Positions 38,847 to 47,395 of a stretch of 64,000 nt of DNA are shown piece after piece (the first letter of the stretch is position 1; every line of letters begins with the position of its first letter). The translations under genes were made by a program, and so were the position numbers. This DNA is from Paraburkholderia fungorum (GTDB lineage Bacteria > Pseudomonadota > Gammaproteobacteria > Burkholderiales > Burkholderiaceae). The notes under the pieces are model-generated. The model saw nothing but the letters and a program-made list of their open reading frames with translations, was not told where the DNA came from and did no database searches. Location: NCBI RefSeq assembly GCF_900099835.1, contig NZ_FNKP01000001.1:806001-870000 (forward strand), written 5' to 3'.

Positions 38847-40073
38847 TTATACGGACAGCATGTGCTCGACCAATTCGATCCAATGCGCGACCGGCGTTCC
38901 CGTGCCGCTTTGCAAATGTGCAATGCAGCCGACGTTCGCCGACACGATGACCTGCGGTTCCTGCGCCTGCAGGCGCTCCAGCTTCTGATCGCGAAGTGCG
39001 TACGACAACCTGGGCTGCGTCAGCGAATACGTGCCCGCCGAGCCGCAGCATAGATGACTGTCGGCGGGCAGGCGCACTTCGAGGCCGAGCGCGGCCAGCA
39101 GATGTTCGACCTTGCCGCGAACCTGCTGACCATGCTGCAACGTGCAGGGCGGATGAAAGGCGACCGTGTGAACCGAGCGGCGGCGCGTTTGCGCGACCAG
39201 CGCTTCTTCGAACTCGGGCAGGATCTCCGAGATATCACGGGTCAATTCGACAATACGGCGCGCCTTTTCCGCGTAAGCCGGGTCGTGGCGCAGCAGGTGC
39301 GCGTATTCCTTGACCGTCGCGCCGCAGCCCGACGCGTTCATCACGATCGCTTCGGCACCCTGCTCGACAAACGGCCACCATGCGTCGATGTTCGCGCGCA
39401 GGTCGTCGAGCGCGTCGTCGTTGTAGCCGAGATGCAGGCGGATCGCGCCGCAGCAGCCGGCATCGGGCGCGATCACGGTTTCGACGCCGAGTGCGTCGAG
39501 CACCCGCGCGGTCGCGATGTTGACGTTCGGCATCATCGACGGTTGCACGCAACCCGCCAGCATCAGCATTTTTCGCGGATGTTTCGCGGTCGGCCATTCG
39601 AGCGGACGCTGACGCGCGGGCACCTTGTCGCGCAATTTCTTGGGCAGAAGCGGGCGGAAACGCTGACCGAGTTTCATGGTCGGCGTGAAGATCGCGCTGT
39701 TCGGCACGACGCTCGCGAGCAGGCGGCGTGTGAGCCGCTGCCCGAGCGGACGCGTCACTTTTTCTTCGGTGATCTTGCGGCCGATTTCCACCAGCCGCCC
39801 ATATTGCACGCCGGACGGGCAGGTCGTTTCGCAATTGCGGCAAGTCAGGCAACGGTCGAGGTGAACCTGCGTGCTACGCGTGACCGGCGCGCCTTCCACC
39901 ATCTGCTTGATCAGATAGATGCGCCCACGCGGGCCGTCGAGTTCGTCGCCGAGCAACTGGTAGGTCGGGCAGGTGGCCGTACAGAAACCGCAGTGCACGC
40001 AATTGCGCAGGATGGCGTCGGCTTCGTCGCCATCGGGCGTGTTGCGAATGAAGTCCGCGAGGTTGGTTTGCAT
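38847..40073 (-). CDS. glcF: Glycolate oxidase iron-sulfur subunit
   Basis: Electron-transfer subunit of membrane-associated glycolate oxidase. The 408-residue protein has two 4Fe-4S motifs: NCVHCGFCTATCPTY (Cys25, 28, 31 and 35) and CLTCRNCETTCPSG (about 78-91). Two CCG domains follow (LMLAGCVQPSMMPN with DAGCCGAIRLHLG; FHPPCTLQHGQQVRG with DSHLCCGSAGTYSLTQP). It begins 8 bp after the glcE stop. Start ATG 40073 agrees with the family N-terminus MQTNLADFI. Confidence 0.95.
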   Translation of the reverse strand: MQTNLADFIRNTPDGDEADAILRNCVHCGFCTATCPTYQLLGDELDGPRGRIYLIKQMVEGAPVTRSTQVHLDRCLTCRNCETTCPSGVQYGRLVEIGRKITEEKVTRPLGQRLTRRLLASVVPNSAIFTPTMKLGQRFRPLLPKKLRDKVPARQRPLEWPTAKHPRKMLMLAGCVQPSMMPNVNIATARVLDALGVETVIAPDAGCCGAIRLHLGYNDDALDDLRANIDAWWPFVEQGAEAIVMNASGCGATVKEYAHLLRHDPAYAEKARRIVELTRDISEILPEFEEALVAQTRRRSVHTVAFHPPCTLQHGQQVRGKVEHLLAALGLEVRLPADSHLCCGSAGTYSLTQPRLSYALRDQKLERLQAQEPQVIVSANVGCIAHLQSGTGTPVAHWIELVEHMLSV

Positions 40074-40081
40074 CGCGTCGC

Positions 40082-41170
40082 TCAGAAGTCGGAGTAGAGA
40101 CGGCCGCGATTGAAGATGCGGGCCGGGTCGAAAGCGTTTTTCAGGCCGCGATGGATTTTCATCAGCGGGGCGGGCAGTGGGGTGAACACGCCGGCGCTGC
40201 GGTCGTAGCCGTGGCCGGTGCGGAAAATCGTGGCATGGCCGCCAGCCTGTTTCGCGCTGATGCGCACGGTTTGCGCGTCGGTGTCGGTGATCCACCAGCG
40301 CTGACCGCCGCCCCATTCCATCAGTTGCGCGCCGGGCAGTTGCAGCGGTTCCGTAATCGACGGCAATGCAAGACGCCAGAGCGCGGCCTTCGGCGGGATG
40401 CCCGAGAAAAACGAGTCGGTCTGCTCGCGCAAGCCGGTCCAGAAACGTTCCGCTTCGACAGCATCGACCACTTCGCCGCCGAGCGACGTACGCGCCGACT
40501 TCACCGCCGCTTCGGCGCCGGCCAGCCGCACGACGAGCGTGCCGTGACGCCACGCACTAGCGGTAATTGGCAACGGTCGGCCGCCCCATTCGTTGAGCTT
40601 GCGGACGGCATCGGTGCCGTTCATGTCGAACTTGATGGTGGCTTCGGCCTGCGGCAACGGCAGCACCTTCACCGACAATTCGAGGATCAGGCCGAGCGTG
40701 CCGAGCGAGCCGGCCAGCAGACGCGAGACGTCATAGCCGGCGACGTTCTTCACGACCTGTCCGCCGAAATGCAGTTTCTGGCCTTGCCCGTTCATAACGA
40801 CCGCGCCGAGCACGAAGTCGCGCGCCGCGCCCGCAGCGGGGCGGCGCGGACCGGAAATGCCGGCCGCGATGCAGCCGCCCAACGTGGCCTGCGGGCCGAA
40901 ATGCGGCGGCTCGAACGCGAACATCTGGTGGTGCTCGGCGAGTGCGGCTTCGATCTCCAGCAGCGGCGTGCCCGCCCGCGCGGTGATGACGAGTTCCGCC
41001 GGGTCGTACGCGATGATGCCGCGATAAGCGCGCGTGTCGAGGATGTCACCTTCCAGCGCCTGGCCGTACCAGTCTTTGGTGCCGCCGCCGCGGATGCGCA
41101 ACGCGCGTCCTTCGGCGCTGGCCGAACGCACGCGTTCCGACCATACGGCGACGATGTCGTCCTCTTCCAT
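40082..41170 (-). CDS. glcE: Glycolate oxidase FAD-binding subunit
   Basis: A 362-residue subunit with a PCMH-type FAD-binding domain. RIRGGGTKDWYGQALEGDIL near the N-terminus, TPLLEIEAALAEHHQMFAFE and GGCIAAGISGPRRPAAGAARDFVLG fit GlcE, as does GGQVVKNVAGYDVSRLLAGS. It lies between glcD (139 bp gap) and glcF (8 bp gap). The intergenic stretch 41171-41309 contains a 6-bp GGTGGC/GCCACC hairpin and no gene. Confidence 0.94.
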   Translation of the reverse strand: MEEDDIVAVWSERVRSASAEGRALRIRGGGTKDWYGQALEGDILDTRAYRGIIAYDPAELVITARAGTPLLEIEAALAEHHQMFAFEPPHFGPQATLGGCIAAGISGPRRPAAGAARDFVLGAVVMNGQGQKLHFGGQVVKNVAGYDVSRLLAGSLGTLGLILELSVKVLPLPQAEATIKFDMNGTDAVRKLNEWGGRPLPITASAWRHGTLVVRLAGAEAAVKSARTSLGGEVVDAVEAERFWTGLREQTDSFFSGIPPKAALWRLALPSITEPLQLPGAQLMEWGGGQRWWITDTDAQTVRISAKQAGGHATIFRTGHGYDRSAGVFTPLPAPLMKIHRGLKNAFDPARIFNRGRLYSDF

Positions 41171-41309
41171 GGTGTCCTGCTTCGTTGTGTTTCGATCGAT
41201 TGTACCTGGCAGGGGCCCGCTGACAACCAGGAGCGGACCCGCATCGGGTAATCAGGGTGGCAGGGCTTAAGACCCGCCACCGAAGCAGTTTTACGTTTCT
41301 TTCGCCGTC

Positions 41310-42803
41310 TTAAAAGCGCGGCAATTCCGGGTGCGGCAGCAAGCCGCCACGCACGTGCATCTTGCCGTACTCCGCGCACCGCGCTCGCGTGGGAATGCCT
41401 TTGTCGGGGTTGAGTAGGCCCGGTGAGTCGAAGGCTCGCTTGACGGCGTGAAAGGTGTCGCGCTCTTCGGGCGAAAACTGCACGCACATCGAATTGATCT
41501 TTTCGATGCCGACGCCATGCTCGCCCGTTACCGTGCCACCCAGTTCCACGCATGCTTCGAGGATGTCGGAACCGAACGCCTCGGCCCGGTGCCACTCGTC
41601 CTGGTCGTTGCCATTGAAGAGAATGAGCGGATGCATGTTGCCGTCGCCCGCATGGAACACGTTGATGCAGCGCAGGCTGTAGCGCTTCTCCATTTCTTCG
41701 ATACGTGCGAGAAGCGGCCCGATACTGCGGCGCGGCACGGTGCCGTCCATGCAGTAGTAGTCGGGTGAGATGCGGCCGGCGGCCGGAAAGGCGTTCTTGC
41801 GGCCGGACCAGAAGCGCAACCGTTCGGCCTCCGAGCGTGAAATCTGGATGCGGGTTGCGCCCTGTTCGCGCAGCACTGCCGTCATGCGCACGATTTCGTC
41901 GGCGACTTCTTCGGGCGTGCCGTCCGATTCGCACAGCAGGATCGCCGCCGCGTCGAGGTCGTAACCCGCGTTGACGAACTCTTCGACCGCGCGCGTGGCC
42001 GGTTTGTCCATCATTTCGAGGCCCGCCGGAATGATGCCCGCCGCGATAATGCCTGCCACCGCATCGCCGCCTTTCACGACGTCGTCGAAACTGGCCATGA
42101 TGACCTGCGCCATTTGCGGTTTCGGGATCAGCTTGACGGTGACCTCGGTGACGATCGCGAACATGCCTTCGCTGCCGATCAGCACCGCCAGCAGATCGAG
42201 GCCGGGCGAGTCGGGCGCGAGCGAGCCGAACTCGACGATCTCGCCTTCCATTGTCACCGCGCGGACGCGCAGCACGTTGTGCACGGTGAGGCCGTACTTC
42301 AGGCAATGCACGCCGCCCGAGTTCTCCGATACGTTGCCACCGATCGTGCAGGCGATCTGCGACGAAGGGTCGGGCGCGTAGTAAAGGCCATATGGCGCGG
42401 CTGCTTCAGAAATGGACAGATTGCGCACGCCCGGCTGCACGGTGGCGGTTCGCGCATACGAGTCGACTTCGACGATTTTTCTGAAGCGTGCAAGCGACAC
42501 CACCACGCCATGACGGATCGGCATGGCGCCGCCCGACAAGCCGGTGCCCGCACCACGCGGCACGATCGGCACTTCGAGACGATGGCAGATCTGCACAATG
42601 CGTTGCACTTGCGATTCCGTTTCCGGCAACGCAACCGCAAGCGGCAGACGCCGGTACGCAGCGAGCCCGTCGCATTCATAAGCGACGGTATCTTCTTCGC
42701 GGTACAGCAGACAGTGGGTCGGCAATACGGCCATCAGCGCCTGTACGACTTCGCGCTGGCGCTGGGCGAGTACTTCAGCCGTCAGTTCAGCGGGTGCGTT
42801 CAT
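41310..42803 (-). CDS. glcD: Glycolate oxidase catalytic subunit GlcD
   Basis: A 497-residue flavoprotein oxidising glycolate (and D-lactate in vitro) to the keto acid. FAD-binding motifs are VPRGAGTGLSGGAMPIRHGV and CTIGGNVSENSGGVHCLKYG; the C-terminal domain carries VFHAGDGNMHPLILFNGND and TVTGEHGVGIEKINSMCVQF. ATG 42803 follows GGAGGAG. It is the first gene of the likely glcD-glcE-glcF unit. A paralogous flavoprotein gene lies 106 bp upstream on the same strand. Confidence 0.96.
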   Translation of the reverse strand: MNAPAELTAEVLAQRQREVVQALMAVLPTHCLLYREEDTVAYECDGLAAYRRLPLAVALPETESQVQRIVQICHRLEVPIVPRGAGTGLSGGAMPIRHGVVVSLARFRKIVEVDSYARTATVQPGVRNLSISEAAAPYGLYYAPDPSSQIACTIGGNVSENSGGVHCLKYGLTVHNVLRVRAVTMEGEIVEFGSLAPDSPGLDLLAVLIGSEGMFAIVTEVTVKLIPKPQMAQVIMASFDDVVKGGDAVAGIIAAGIIPAGLEMMDKPATRAVEEFVNAGYDLDAAAILLCESDGTPEEVADEIVRMTAVLREQGATRIQISRSEAERLRFWSGRKNAFPAAGRISPDYYCMDGTVPRRSIGPLLARIEEMEKRYSLRCINVFHAGDGNMHPLILFNGNDQDEWHRAEAFGSDILEACVELGGTVTGEHGVGIEKINSMCVQFSPEERDTFHAVKRAFDSPGLLNPDKGIPTRARCAEYGKMHVRGGLLPHPELPRF

Positions 42804-42909
42804 GTGACTTGTCTCCTCCAGCTTTGACTGATCGTGCTTGTCGGGTTGGCGCGGACGTTTTTGATCAACGCCCCGCGCGCCATGCAATATCTCGCAGTAC
42901 CTCGATACC

Positions 42910-44325
42910 TCAGGCCGCCCAGGCGAAAATCTTTCCCGGATTCATCAGGTTATGTGGATCGAGCGCGTGCTTGATCGAGCGCATCGTATCCACCGCGACG
43001 TCGCCGTGTTCTTCGAGCAGGAAGCCCATCTTGTGAAGGCCGACACCGTGCTCGCCGGTACACGTGCCGTCCATGCGCAGCGCGCGCTGCACGATGCGGT
43101 GGTTGAGCCGCTCGGCTTCGACGAGTTCTTCCGGCTGGTTGGGATCGATCAGGATTGCGACGTGGAAATTGCCGTCGCCGACGTGGCCGACGATCGGGCA
43201 GGGCAGCGGTGACGCGTTCAGATCCTGCTCGGTTTCCATCACGCACTCGGCGAGGCGCGAGATCGGCACGCAGACGTCCGTGGTGACTGCGCGGCAACCG
43301 GGCTTCAACTGGATCATCGCGAAATAGGCGTTGTGACGCGCATTCCACAGCCGGCTGCGGTCTTCCGGCCGGGTCGCCCACTCGAAATCTTCGCCGGAAT
43401 TTTGGGCGGCGATTTCCTGTACCAGTTCGGCCTGTTCCTTGACGCCGGCCTCCGTGCCGTGAAATTCGAAGAACAGCGTGGGCGCTTCACGAAGCGTCAG
43501 ATTCGAATGGCGATTGATCGAGCGGATCGCGAGCGAGTCGACGAATTCGACGCGCGCAATCGGCACACCCATCTGGATTGTCTCGATGACGGAGCGCACT
43601 GCATCGCCCATCGACGGAAATGCGCAGATGGCGGCCGACACCGCTTCCGGTTGCGGATAAAGGCGCACGGTGATTTCCGTGATGACGCCGAGCGTGCCTT
43701 CCGAACCGACAAAGAGACGCGTGAGGTCGTAACCCGCCGACGATTTGCGCGCCCGCGTGCCGGTTTTGATCACGCGGCCGTCTGCCAGAACCACGGTGAG
43801 GCCGAGCACGTTCTCCCGCATCGTGCCGTAGCGCACGGCATTCGTGCCCGACGCGCGCGTGGCCGCCATGCCGCCGATGCTCGCATCCGCGCCGGGGTCG
43901 ATCGGGAAGAAGAGGCCGGTGTCGCGCAGCGCTTCATTCAACTGCTTGCGGGAAATGCCCGGCTCGACGGTGACGGTCAGGTCTTCGGCGTTAATCGACA
44001 GGACCCGGTTCATTTCGGACAGATCGATCGACACGCCGCCTTGCACGGCCAGCAAATGCCCTTCGAGAGATGAACCGTTGCCGTATGGAATGATCGGTAC
44101 GTTGTGCTGGCCGCACAGCTTGACGACGGTTTGCACGTCTTCGGTGTTGCGTGCGAACACGACGGCGTCGGGCAGTTGGGGATCGAACGGCGATTCGTCG
44201 CGGCCATGGTGCGCGCGAACGGCCTCGGCGGTTGACACGCGCTCACCGAAAGCGGCTTGGAGCGCGCCCAGCAACTCGGCGGGAAACGGCCGGCGCAGCG
44301 GGGCCGGCGGCACGGGATGGTTCAC
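42910..44325 (-). CDS. FAD-binding oxidoreductase, D-lactate dehydrogenase (cytochrome)-like
   Basis: A 471-residue member of the same FAD-oxidase C family as GlcD, but closer to mitochondrial-type LDHD proteins. It shows PIIPYGNGSSLEGHLLAVQG, GGMAATRASGTNAVRYGTMR, PIVGHVGDGNFHVAILIDPN and GTCTGEHGVGLHKMGFLLEE. The likely activity is oxidation of D-lactate or another D-2-hydroxyacid; the substrate cannot be fixed from sequence. It precedes glcDEF on the same strand and may be co-regulated with it. Confidence 0.88.
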   Translation of the reverse strand: MNHPVPPAPLRRPFPAELLGALQAAFGERVSTAEAVRAHHGRDESPFDPQLPDAVVFARNTEDVQTVVKLCGQHNVPIIPYGNGSSLEGHLLAVQGGVSIDLSEMNRVLSINAEDLTVTVEPGISRKQLNEALRDTGLFFPIDPGADASIGGMAATRASGTNAVRYGTMRENVLGLTVVLADGRVIKTGTRARKSSAGYDLTRLFVGSEGTLGVITEITVRLYPQPEAVSAAICAFPSMGDAVRSVIETIQMGVPIARVEFVDSLAIRSINRHSNLTLREAPTLFFEFHGTEAGVKEQAELVQEIAAQNSGEDFEWATRPEDRSRLWNARHNAYFAMIQLKPGCRAVTTDVCVPISRLAECVMETEQDLNASPLPCPIVGHVGDGNFHVAILIDPNQPEELVEAERLNHRIVQRALRMDGTCTGEHGVGLHKMGFLLEEHGDVAVDTMRSIKHALDPHNLMNPGKIFAWAA

Positions 44326-44580
44326 GCTTGTCTCCTGATCTTTGGGGCAATGCTGTTTGCAGCAGGTGTTTCATTTTACGCCGATCGCCCGTGAACCGGC
44401 GTCGGGGCCGGCTCGCGCTCCTATAATGGCGGCGACCTCACGATGCGCGCAATATGGATAAACGCGGTGACCGACCTGGCCGTTTCAGACTACGTACGGC
44501 GGTGATTTGCGGTGTTTTCTTTTAAAGCCTACTTGAACTGTATTGCATGGCCGCATCGTTACTGAATGCAGGGAGAAATG

Positions 44581-45144
44581 ATGGGTAACCGTTTGAGCAA
44601 GATCGCCACCCGTACCGGTGATGACGGCACCACCGGTCTCGGCGACGGCCGCCGCGTACGCAAGGACAGTGCGCGCATTGCCGCGATTGGCGATGTGGAT
44701 GAACTCAATTCGAACCTCGGCGTGCTGCTGTGTGAAAACCTGCCGGACAACGTGCGCGCGGCGCTGGTCGCGATCCAGCATGACCTGTTCGATCTTGGCG
44801 GCGAGCTTTGCATTCCCGGCCACACGATGATTACCGGCGAGCACCTTGCCCGACTGGACAGTTGGCTTGCCGATTACAACGCTGCACTGCCGCCACTGAA
44901 GGAGTTCATTTTGCCGGGCGGGTCGCGCGCTGCCGCGCTTGCTCACGTTTGCCGCACGGTTTGCCGTCGCGCCGAACGGGCGATTGTCGCGCTCGGTGAA
45001 AACGAGACTGGGGACGAGACGATCAACGCAGCGCCGCGCCAATATGTAAATCGGCTGTCGGACCTGCTGTTCGTGCTCGCGCGCGTGCTCAATCGTGTGG
45101 ACGGCGGCACCGATGTACTTTGGCAGCACGACCGCACAGCGTAG
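44581..45144 (+). CDS. PduO-type cob(I)alamin adenosyltransferase
   Basis: Transfers adenosyl from ATP to cob(I)alamin. The 187-residue trimeric PduO-type enzyme shows the N-terminal ATP site IATRTGDDGTTGLGDGRRVR, AIGDVDELNSNLGVLLCENL, and the C-terminal RTVCRRAERAIVALGE. Of two adjacent ATG codons (44578 and 44581), the second has better spacing from GGGAGA. The gene diverges from the D-lactate-dehydrogenase-like gene. A TATAAT at 44422-44427 is a possible -10. It ends 9 bp from the convergent antitoxin gene. Confidence 0.93.
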   Translation: MGNRLSKIATRTGDDGTTGLGDGRRVRKDSARIAAIGDVDELNSNLGVLLCENLPDNVRAALVAIQHDLFDLGGELCIPGHTMITGEHLARLDSWLADYNAALPPLKEFILPGGSRAAALAHVCRTVCRRAERAIVALGENETGDETINAAPRQYVNRLSDLLFVLARVLNRVDGGTDVLWQHDRTA

Positions 45145-45153
45145 GTCCGGCTG

Positions 45154-45486
45154 TTACCCAATCGCCAGAGTGACCGGCTTGCCGATCCGGCTCATCATTT
45201 CCACCAGTGTGTCGATGGTGAACTTCGTGGTTTTCTTGTTGACCACGTCGGACACGCGTGGGCGCGACACCATCAGAATCTCGGCCGCCTCGGCCTGCTT
45301 CAGATGATGCTGTTCGATCCAGCTCGACAGCTCGGTCATGAGTTGCTCCTTGAGCAGTCGCGTGTCGTTGATCTGTTTCTGCGACGCGGCATACAGACGC
45401 TTCGCCTCGTCGGGTGAAAAGCCCAGTTCGGTGAACAGATTCGCACCAGGCTTTGTCACGTGACGAATTTTTGTGTCGGTCGTCAT
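45154..45486 (-). CDS. HigA-like antitoxin, XRE-type helix-turn-helix
   Basis: A 110-residue protein with a C-terminal helix-turn-helix (LKQAEAAEILMVSRPRVSDV, about residues 61-80) of the XRE/HTH_37 type and a helical N-terminal region that probably contacts the toxin. It overlaps the upstream toxin gene by four bases (ATGA). Toxin-first order is the HigBA arrangement. It should repress its own promoter. Low-level non-TA regulatory roles cannot be excluded. Confidence 0.85.
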   Translation of the reverse strand: MTTDTKIRHVTKPGANLFTELGFSPDEAKRLYAASQKQINDTRLLKEQLMTELSSWIEQHHLKQAEAAEILMVSRPRVSDVVNKKTTKFTIDTLVEMMSRIGKPVTLAIG

Positions 45487-45827
45487 TGTTCAGTTTTCCT
45501 ATCAGTGATGATCGCGCGGTACCGCATCTCGGCAATCTTTTTATCGAGCGGACCCAGCTTTTGCGTTTTCTTCTGGAAGCAGTGCAGGACGTAGAGCGCT
45601 TCGACGAACTTCGTCACATACATCACGCGAAAAATGCCTTCGGATTCCCGAATGCGAATTTCGCGCGTTCCTGCGCCAATAGAATCGAACGGCTTCCAGT
45701 CGTCAGGGTCGAGACCTGCCTGAATCTTGCGAAGCTGAAACCCTGCGCGACGCCGTGGTTCTTCGGGAAATGCAAGTAAATCGCGAAAGCTGGAGCCTAG
45801 CCAGCGTATTTCTTTTTCATGCTCCAT
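45483..45827 (-). CDS. HigB/Gp49-like toxin of a type II toxin-antitoxin system
   Basis: A 114-residue RelE-superfamily (phage Gp49-like) protein. FPEEPRRRAGFQLRKIQAGL, the SIGAGTREIRIRESEGIFRV strand pair and KFVEALYVLHCFQKKTQKLG are typical of this family, whose members usually cleave mRNA at the ribosome. It is the first gene of the pair and overlaps the antitoxin start. The surrounding sequence is more AT-rich than its neighbours, suggesting acquisition. Toxicity is inferred from family membership. Confidence 0.85.
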   Translation of the reverse strand: MEHEKEIRWLGSSFRDLLAFPEEPRRRAGFQLRKIQAGLDPDDWKPFDSIGAGTREIRIRESEGIFRVMYVTKFVEALYVLHCFQKKTQKLGPLDKKIAEMRYRAIITDRKTEQ

Positions 45828-45849
45828 AGCCGCCTTTCGTGTACAAAAT

Positions 45850-45876
45850 ATTATACGTAACGTACCGCCCGGTCAA
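45850..45876 (-). promoter_or_regulatory. Candidate promoter and operator of the toxin-antitoxin pair
   Basis: On the minus strand a perfect -10 TATAAT (45855-45850) lies 15 bp after TTGACC (45876-45871). An imperfect palindrome TACGTAACGTA (45854-45864) overlaps the -10, where an autorepressor would bind. Confidence 0.5.
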
Positions 45877-45977
45877 GTAGCATCCGACTTGGAAGTGACC
45901 CGGCGGATGAGTTGTTACGGTACAGAGGCCGCTCGCGAAGCACCATTCGTCCGTTCGGCTAATGCAAGCACAGAAAA

Positions 45978-46009
45978 CAAAAAGCCCGGCCCGAATGAGC
46001 CGGGCTTTC
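45978..46009. terminator. Terminator after aroG
   Basis: AAAGCCCGGC (45981-45990) pairs with GCCGGGCTTT (45999-46008). On the minus strand it is followed by TTGTTTT, so it best serves aroG, which ends at 46053. Confidence 0.8.
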
Positions 46010-46052
46010 TACGGTCTACGAAGCGGTTGCCGATGCAGCCGCTCAAGCGTTT

Positions 46053-47126
46053 TTAGTTGCCGCTGCCGCGCGCAACACGGCGTTGCTTGACCGATTCCGC
46101 GAGACCCTCCAGCACTGCAACGCTTTCATCCCAGCCGATGCACGCGTCCGTGACGCTCTGGCCGTACGTCAGCGCGCAGCCTTCCTGCAAGTCCTGACGC
46201 CCCGCCACCAGGTGCGATTCCACCATCACGCCGACAATCCGTTCGTCGCCCGAAGCAATTTGACGGCCGATATCCGCGCACACCGGAATCTGGTTCTCAT
46301 GCTTCTTCGAGCTATTCGCGTGACTCGCGTCGATCATCAGACGCGCCGCGAGACCGGCCTTGCCGATGTCCGCGCAGGCCGCGTTCACGCTGTCCGCGTC
46401 GTAGTTCGGCGTCTTGCCGCCGCGCAGAATGATGTGGCAGTCCTCGTTGCCCGCCGTCGACACGATCGCCGAGTGGCCACCCTTCGTCACCGACAGGAAA
46501 TGGTGCGGCTGCGATGCGGCCTTGATGGCGTCGACGGCGATCTTCACGTTGCCGTCCGTACCGTTCTTGAAGCCGACCGGGCACGACAGGCCCGACGCGA
46601 GTTCGCGGTGCACCTGCGACTCGGTGGTCCGTGCGCCGATCGCGCCCCACGAAATCAGATCGGCGATGTATTGCGGGCTGATCATGTCGAGGTATTCGGT
46701 GCCCGCCGGCAGGCCGAGTTCGTTGATGCGCAACAGCAGTTCGCGCGCGGCGCGCAGGCCGTCGTTGATCTTGAAGCTGCCGTCCATGTGCGGATCGTTG
46801 ATGAGACCCTTCCAGCCCACAGTAGTACGCGGCTTTTCGAAGTACACGCGCATCACGATTTCGAGTTCGCCGGCGAAGCGCTTGCGTTGCTCGATCAGGC
46901 GGCCCGCGTATTCCATCGCCGCTTTCGGATCGTGAATCGAGCACGGCCCGATGATGACGATCAGGCGGTCTTCCATGCCGTGCAGGATCCGGTGCATCGC
47001 ATTGCGCGAGTTGTAGATCACGTTGGACACCGTTTCATCGCAGGCGAATTCGCGGATCAGATGAGCGGGGGGCGTGAGTTCTTTCAATTCGCGAATACGG
47101 ACATCGTCGGTGTTGTGCGGGGGCAT
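46053..47126 (-). CDS. aroG: 3-deoxy-7-phosphoheptulonate (DAHP) synthase, class I AroG type
   Basis: First committed enzyme of the shikimate pathway: condenses phosphoenolpyruvate with erythrose 4-phosphate. The 357-residue protein resembles E. coli AroG (350). LIVIIGPCSIHDPKAAMEYA, IVMRVYFEKPRTTVGWKGLI, GSFKINDGLRAARELL, GARTTESQVHRELASGLSCP and the metal-site segment MIDASHANSSKKHENQ are diagnostic. CAGGAG precedes ATG 47126. The 298 nt upstream carry a promoter, a Phe/Tyr-rich leader peptide and a terminator, so expression is probably controlled by attenuation (see 47234-47424). Confidence 0.97.
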   Translation of the reverse strand: MPPHNTDDVRIRELKELTPPAHLIREFACDETVSNVIYNSRNAMHRILHGMEDRLIVIIGPCSIHDPKAAMEYAGRLIEQRKRFAGELEIVMRVYFEKPRTTVGWKGLINDPHMDGSFKINDGLRAARELLLRINELGLPAGTEYLDMISPQYIADLISWGAIGARTTESQVHRELASGLSCPVGFKNGTDGNVKIAVDAIKAASQPHHFLSVTKGGHSAIVSTAGNEDCHIILRGGKTPNYDADSVNAACADIGKAGLAARLMIDASHANSSKKHENQIPVCADIGRQIASGDERIVGVMVESHLVAGRQDLQEGCALTYGQSVTDACIGWDESVAVLEGLAESVKQRRVARGSGN

Positions 47127-47233
47127 GTTGTTCTCCTGAATCAGTTCTTAGCGTGTTCGCCTGCGTAGCGGCAGACGGCAATCAAAAAGTGTTCAACGAC
47201 TAAATTTCAGATACGGTTCAAATGAATGGGGCG

Positions 47234-47262
47234 AAAAAAAACCGCCAGACTTAGCTGGCGGT
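47234..47262 (-). terminator. Attenuator terminator in the aroG leader (segments 3:4)
   Basis: On the transcript ACCGCCAG (47262-47255) pairs with CTGGCGGT (47248-47241) around a 6-nt loop, followed by a T8 tract (47241-47234). It lies 107 nt upstream of the aroG start codon and downstream of the leader peptide stop. Segment 3 can instead pair with segment 2 (47315-47308), which would prevent the terminator forming. Confidence 0.88.
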
Positions 47263-47356
47263 TTTTCGGGAATTCTTGGTGTTTCGTGCACTAACACCCC
47301 TCTCGATCCGCCAGCGGTCTGAGATAGCCAAAAAAGTAAAAATAAAACTTGGCGGA
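47254..47356 (-). promoter_or_regulatory. aroG attenuator: mutually exclusive RNA segments 1, 2 and 3
   Basis: Segment 1 TCCGCCA (47356-47350) is complementary to TGGCGGA in segment 2 (47313-47307). Segment 2 as GCTGGCGG (47315-47308) is also complementary to CCGCCAGC in segment 3 (47261-47254). Segment 3 alternatively forms the terminator with segment 4. This is the textbook 1:2/3:4 versus 2:3 arrangement of ribosome-mediated attenuation. Confidence 0.82.
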
Positions 47357-47359
47357 CAT
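47291..47359 (-). CDS. Phe/Tyr-rich leader peptide of the aroG attenuator
   Basis: A 22-residue frame beginning MSAKFYFYFFGYL and ending with TAG at 47293-47291. Codons 5-12 read Phe-Tyr-Phe-Tyr-Phe-Phe-Gly-Tyr, so four Phe and three Tyr codons are clustered. Codons 2-4 contain RNA segment 1 (TCCGCCA) and codons 15-18 segment 2 (TGGCGGA), so ribosome stalling on aromatic codons would mask segment 1 and free segment 2. The Shine-Dalgarno sequence is weak. The frame is too short for ordinary gene finding; its composition and position directly ahead of aroG carry the assignment. Confidence 0.82.
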   Translation of the reverse strand: MSAKFYFYFFGYLRPLADREGC

Positions 47360-47395
47360 GGCGAAATAGGTCGCTGGTCAAAAAGGGTGAGTGAC

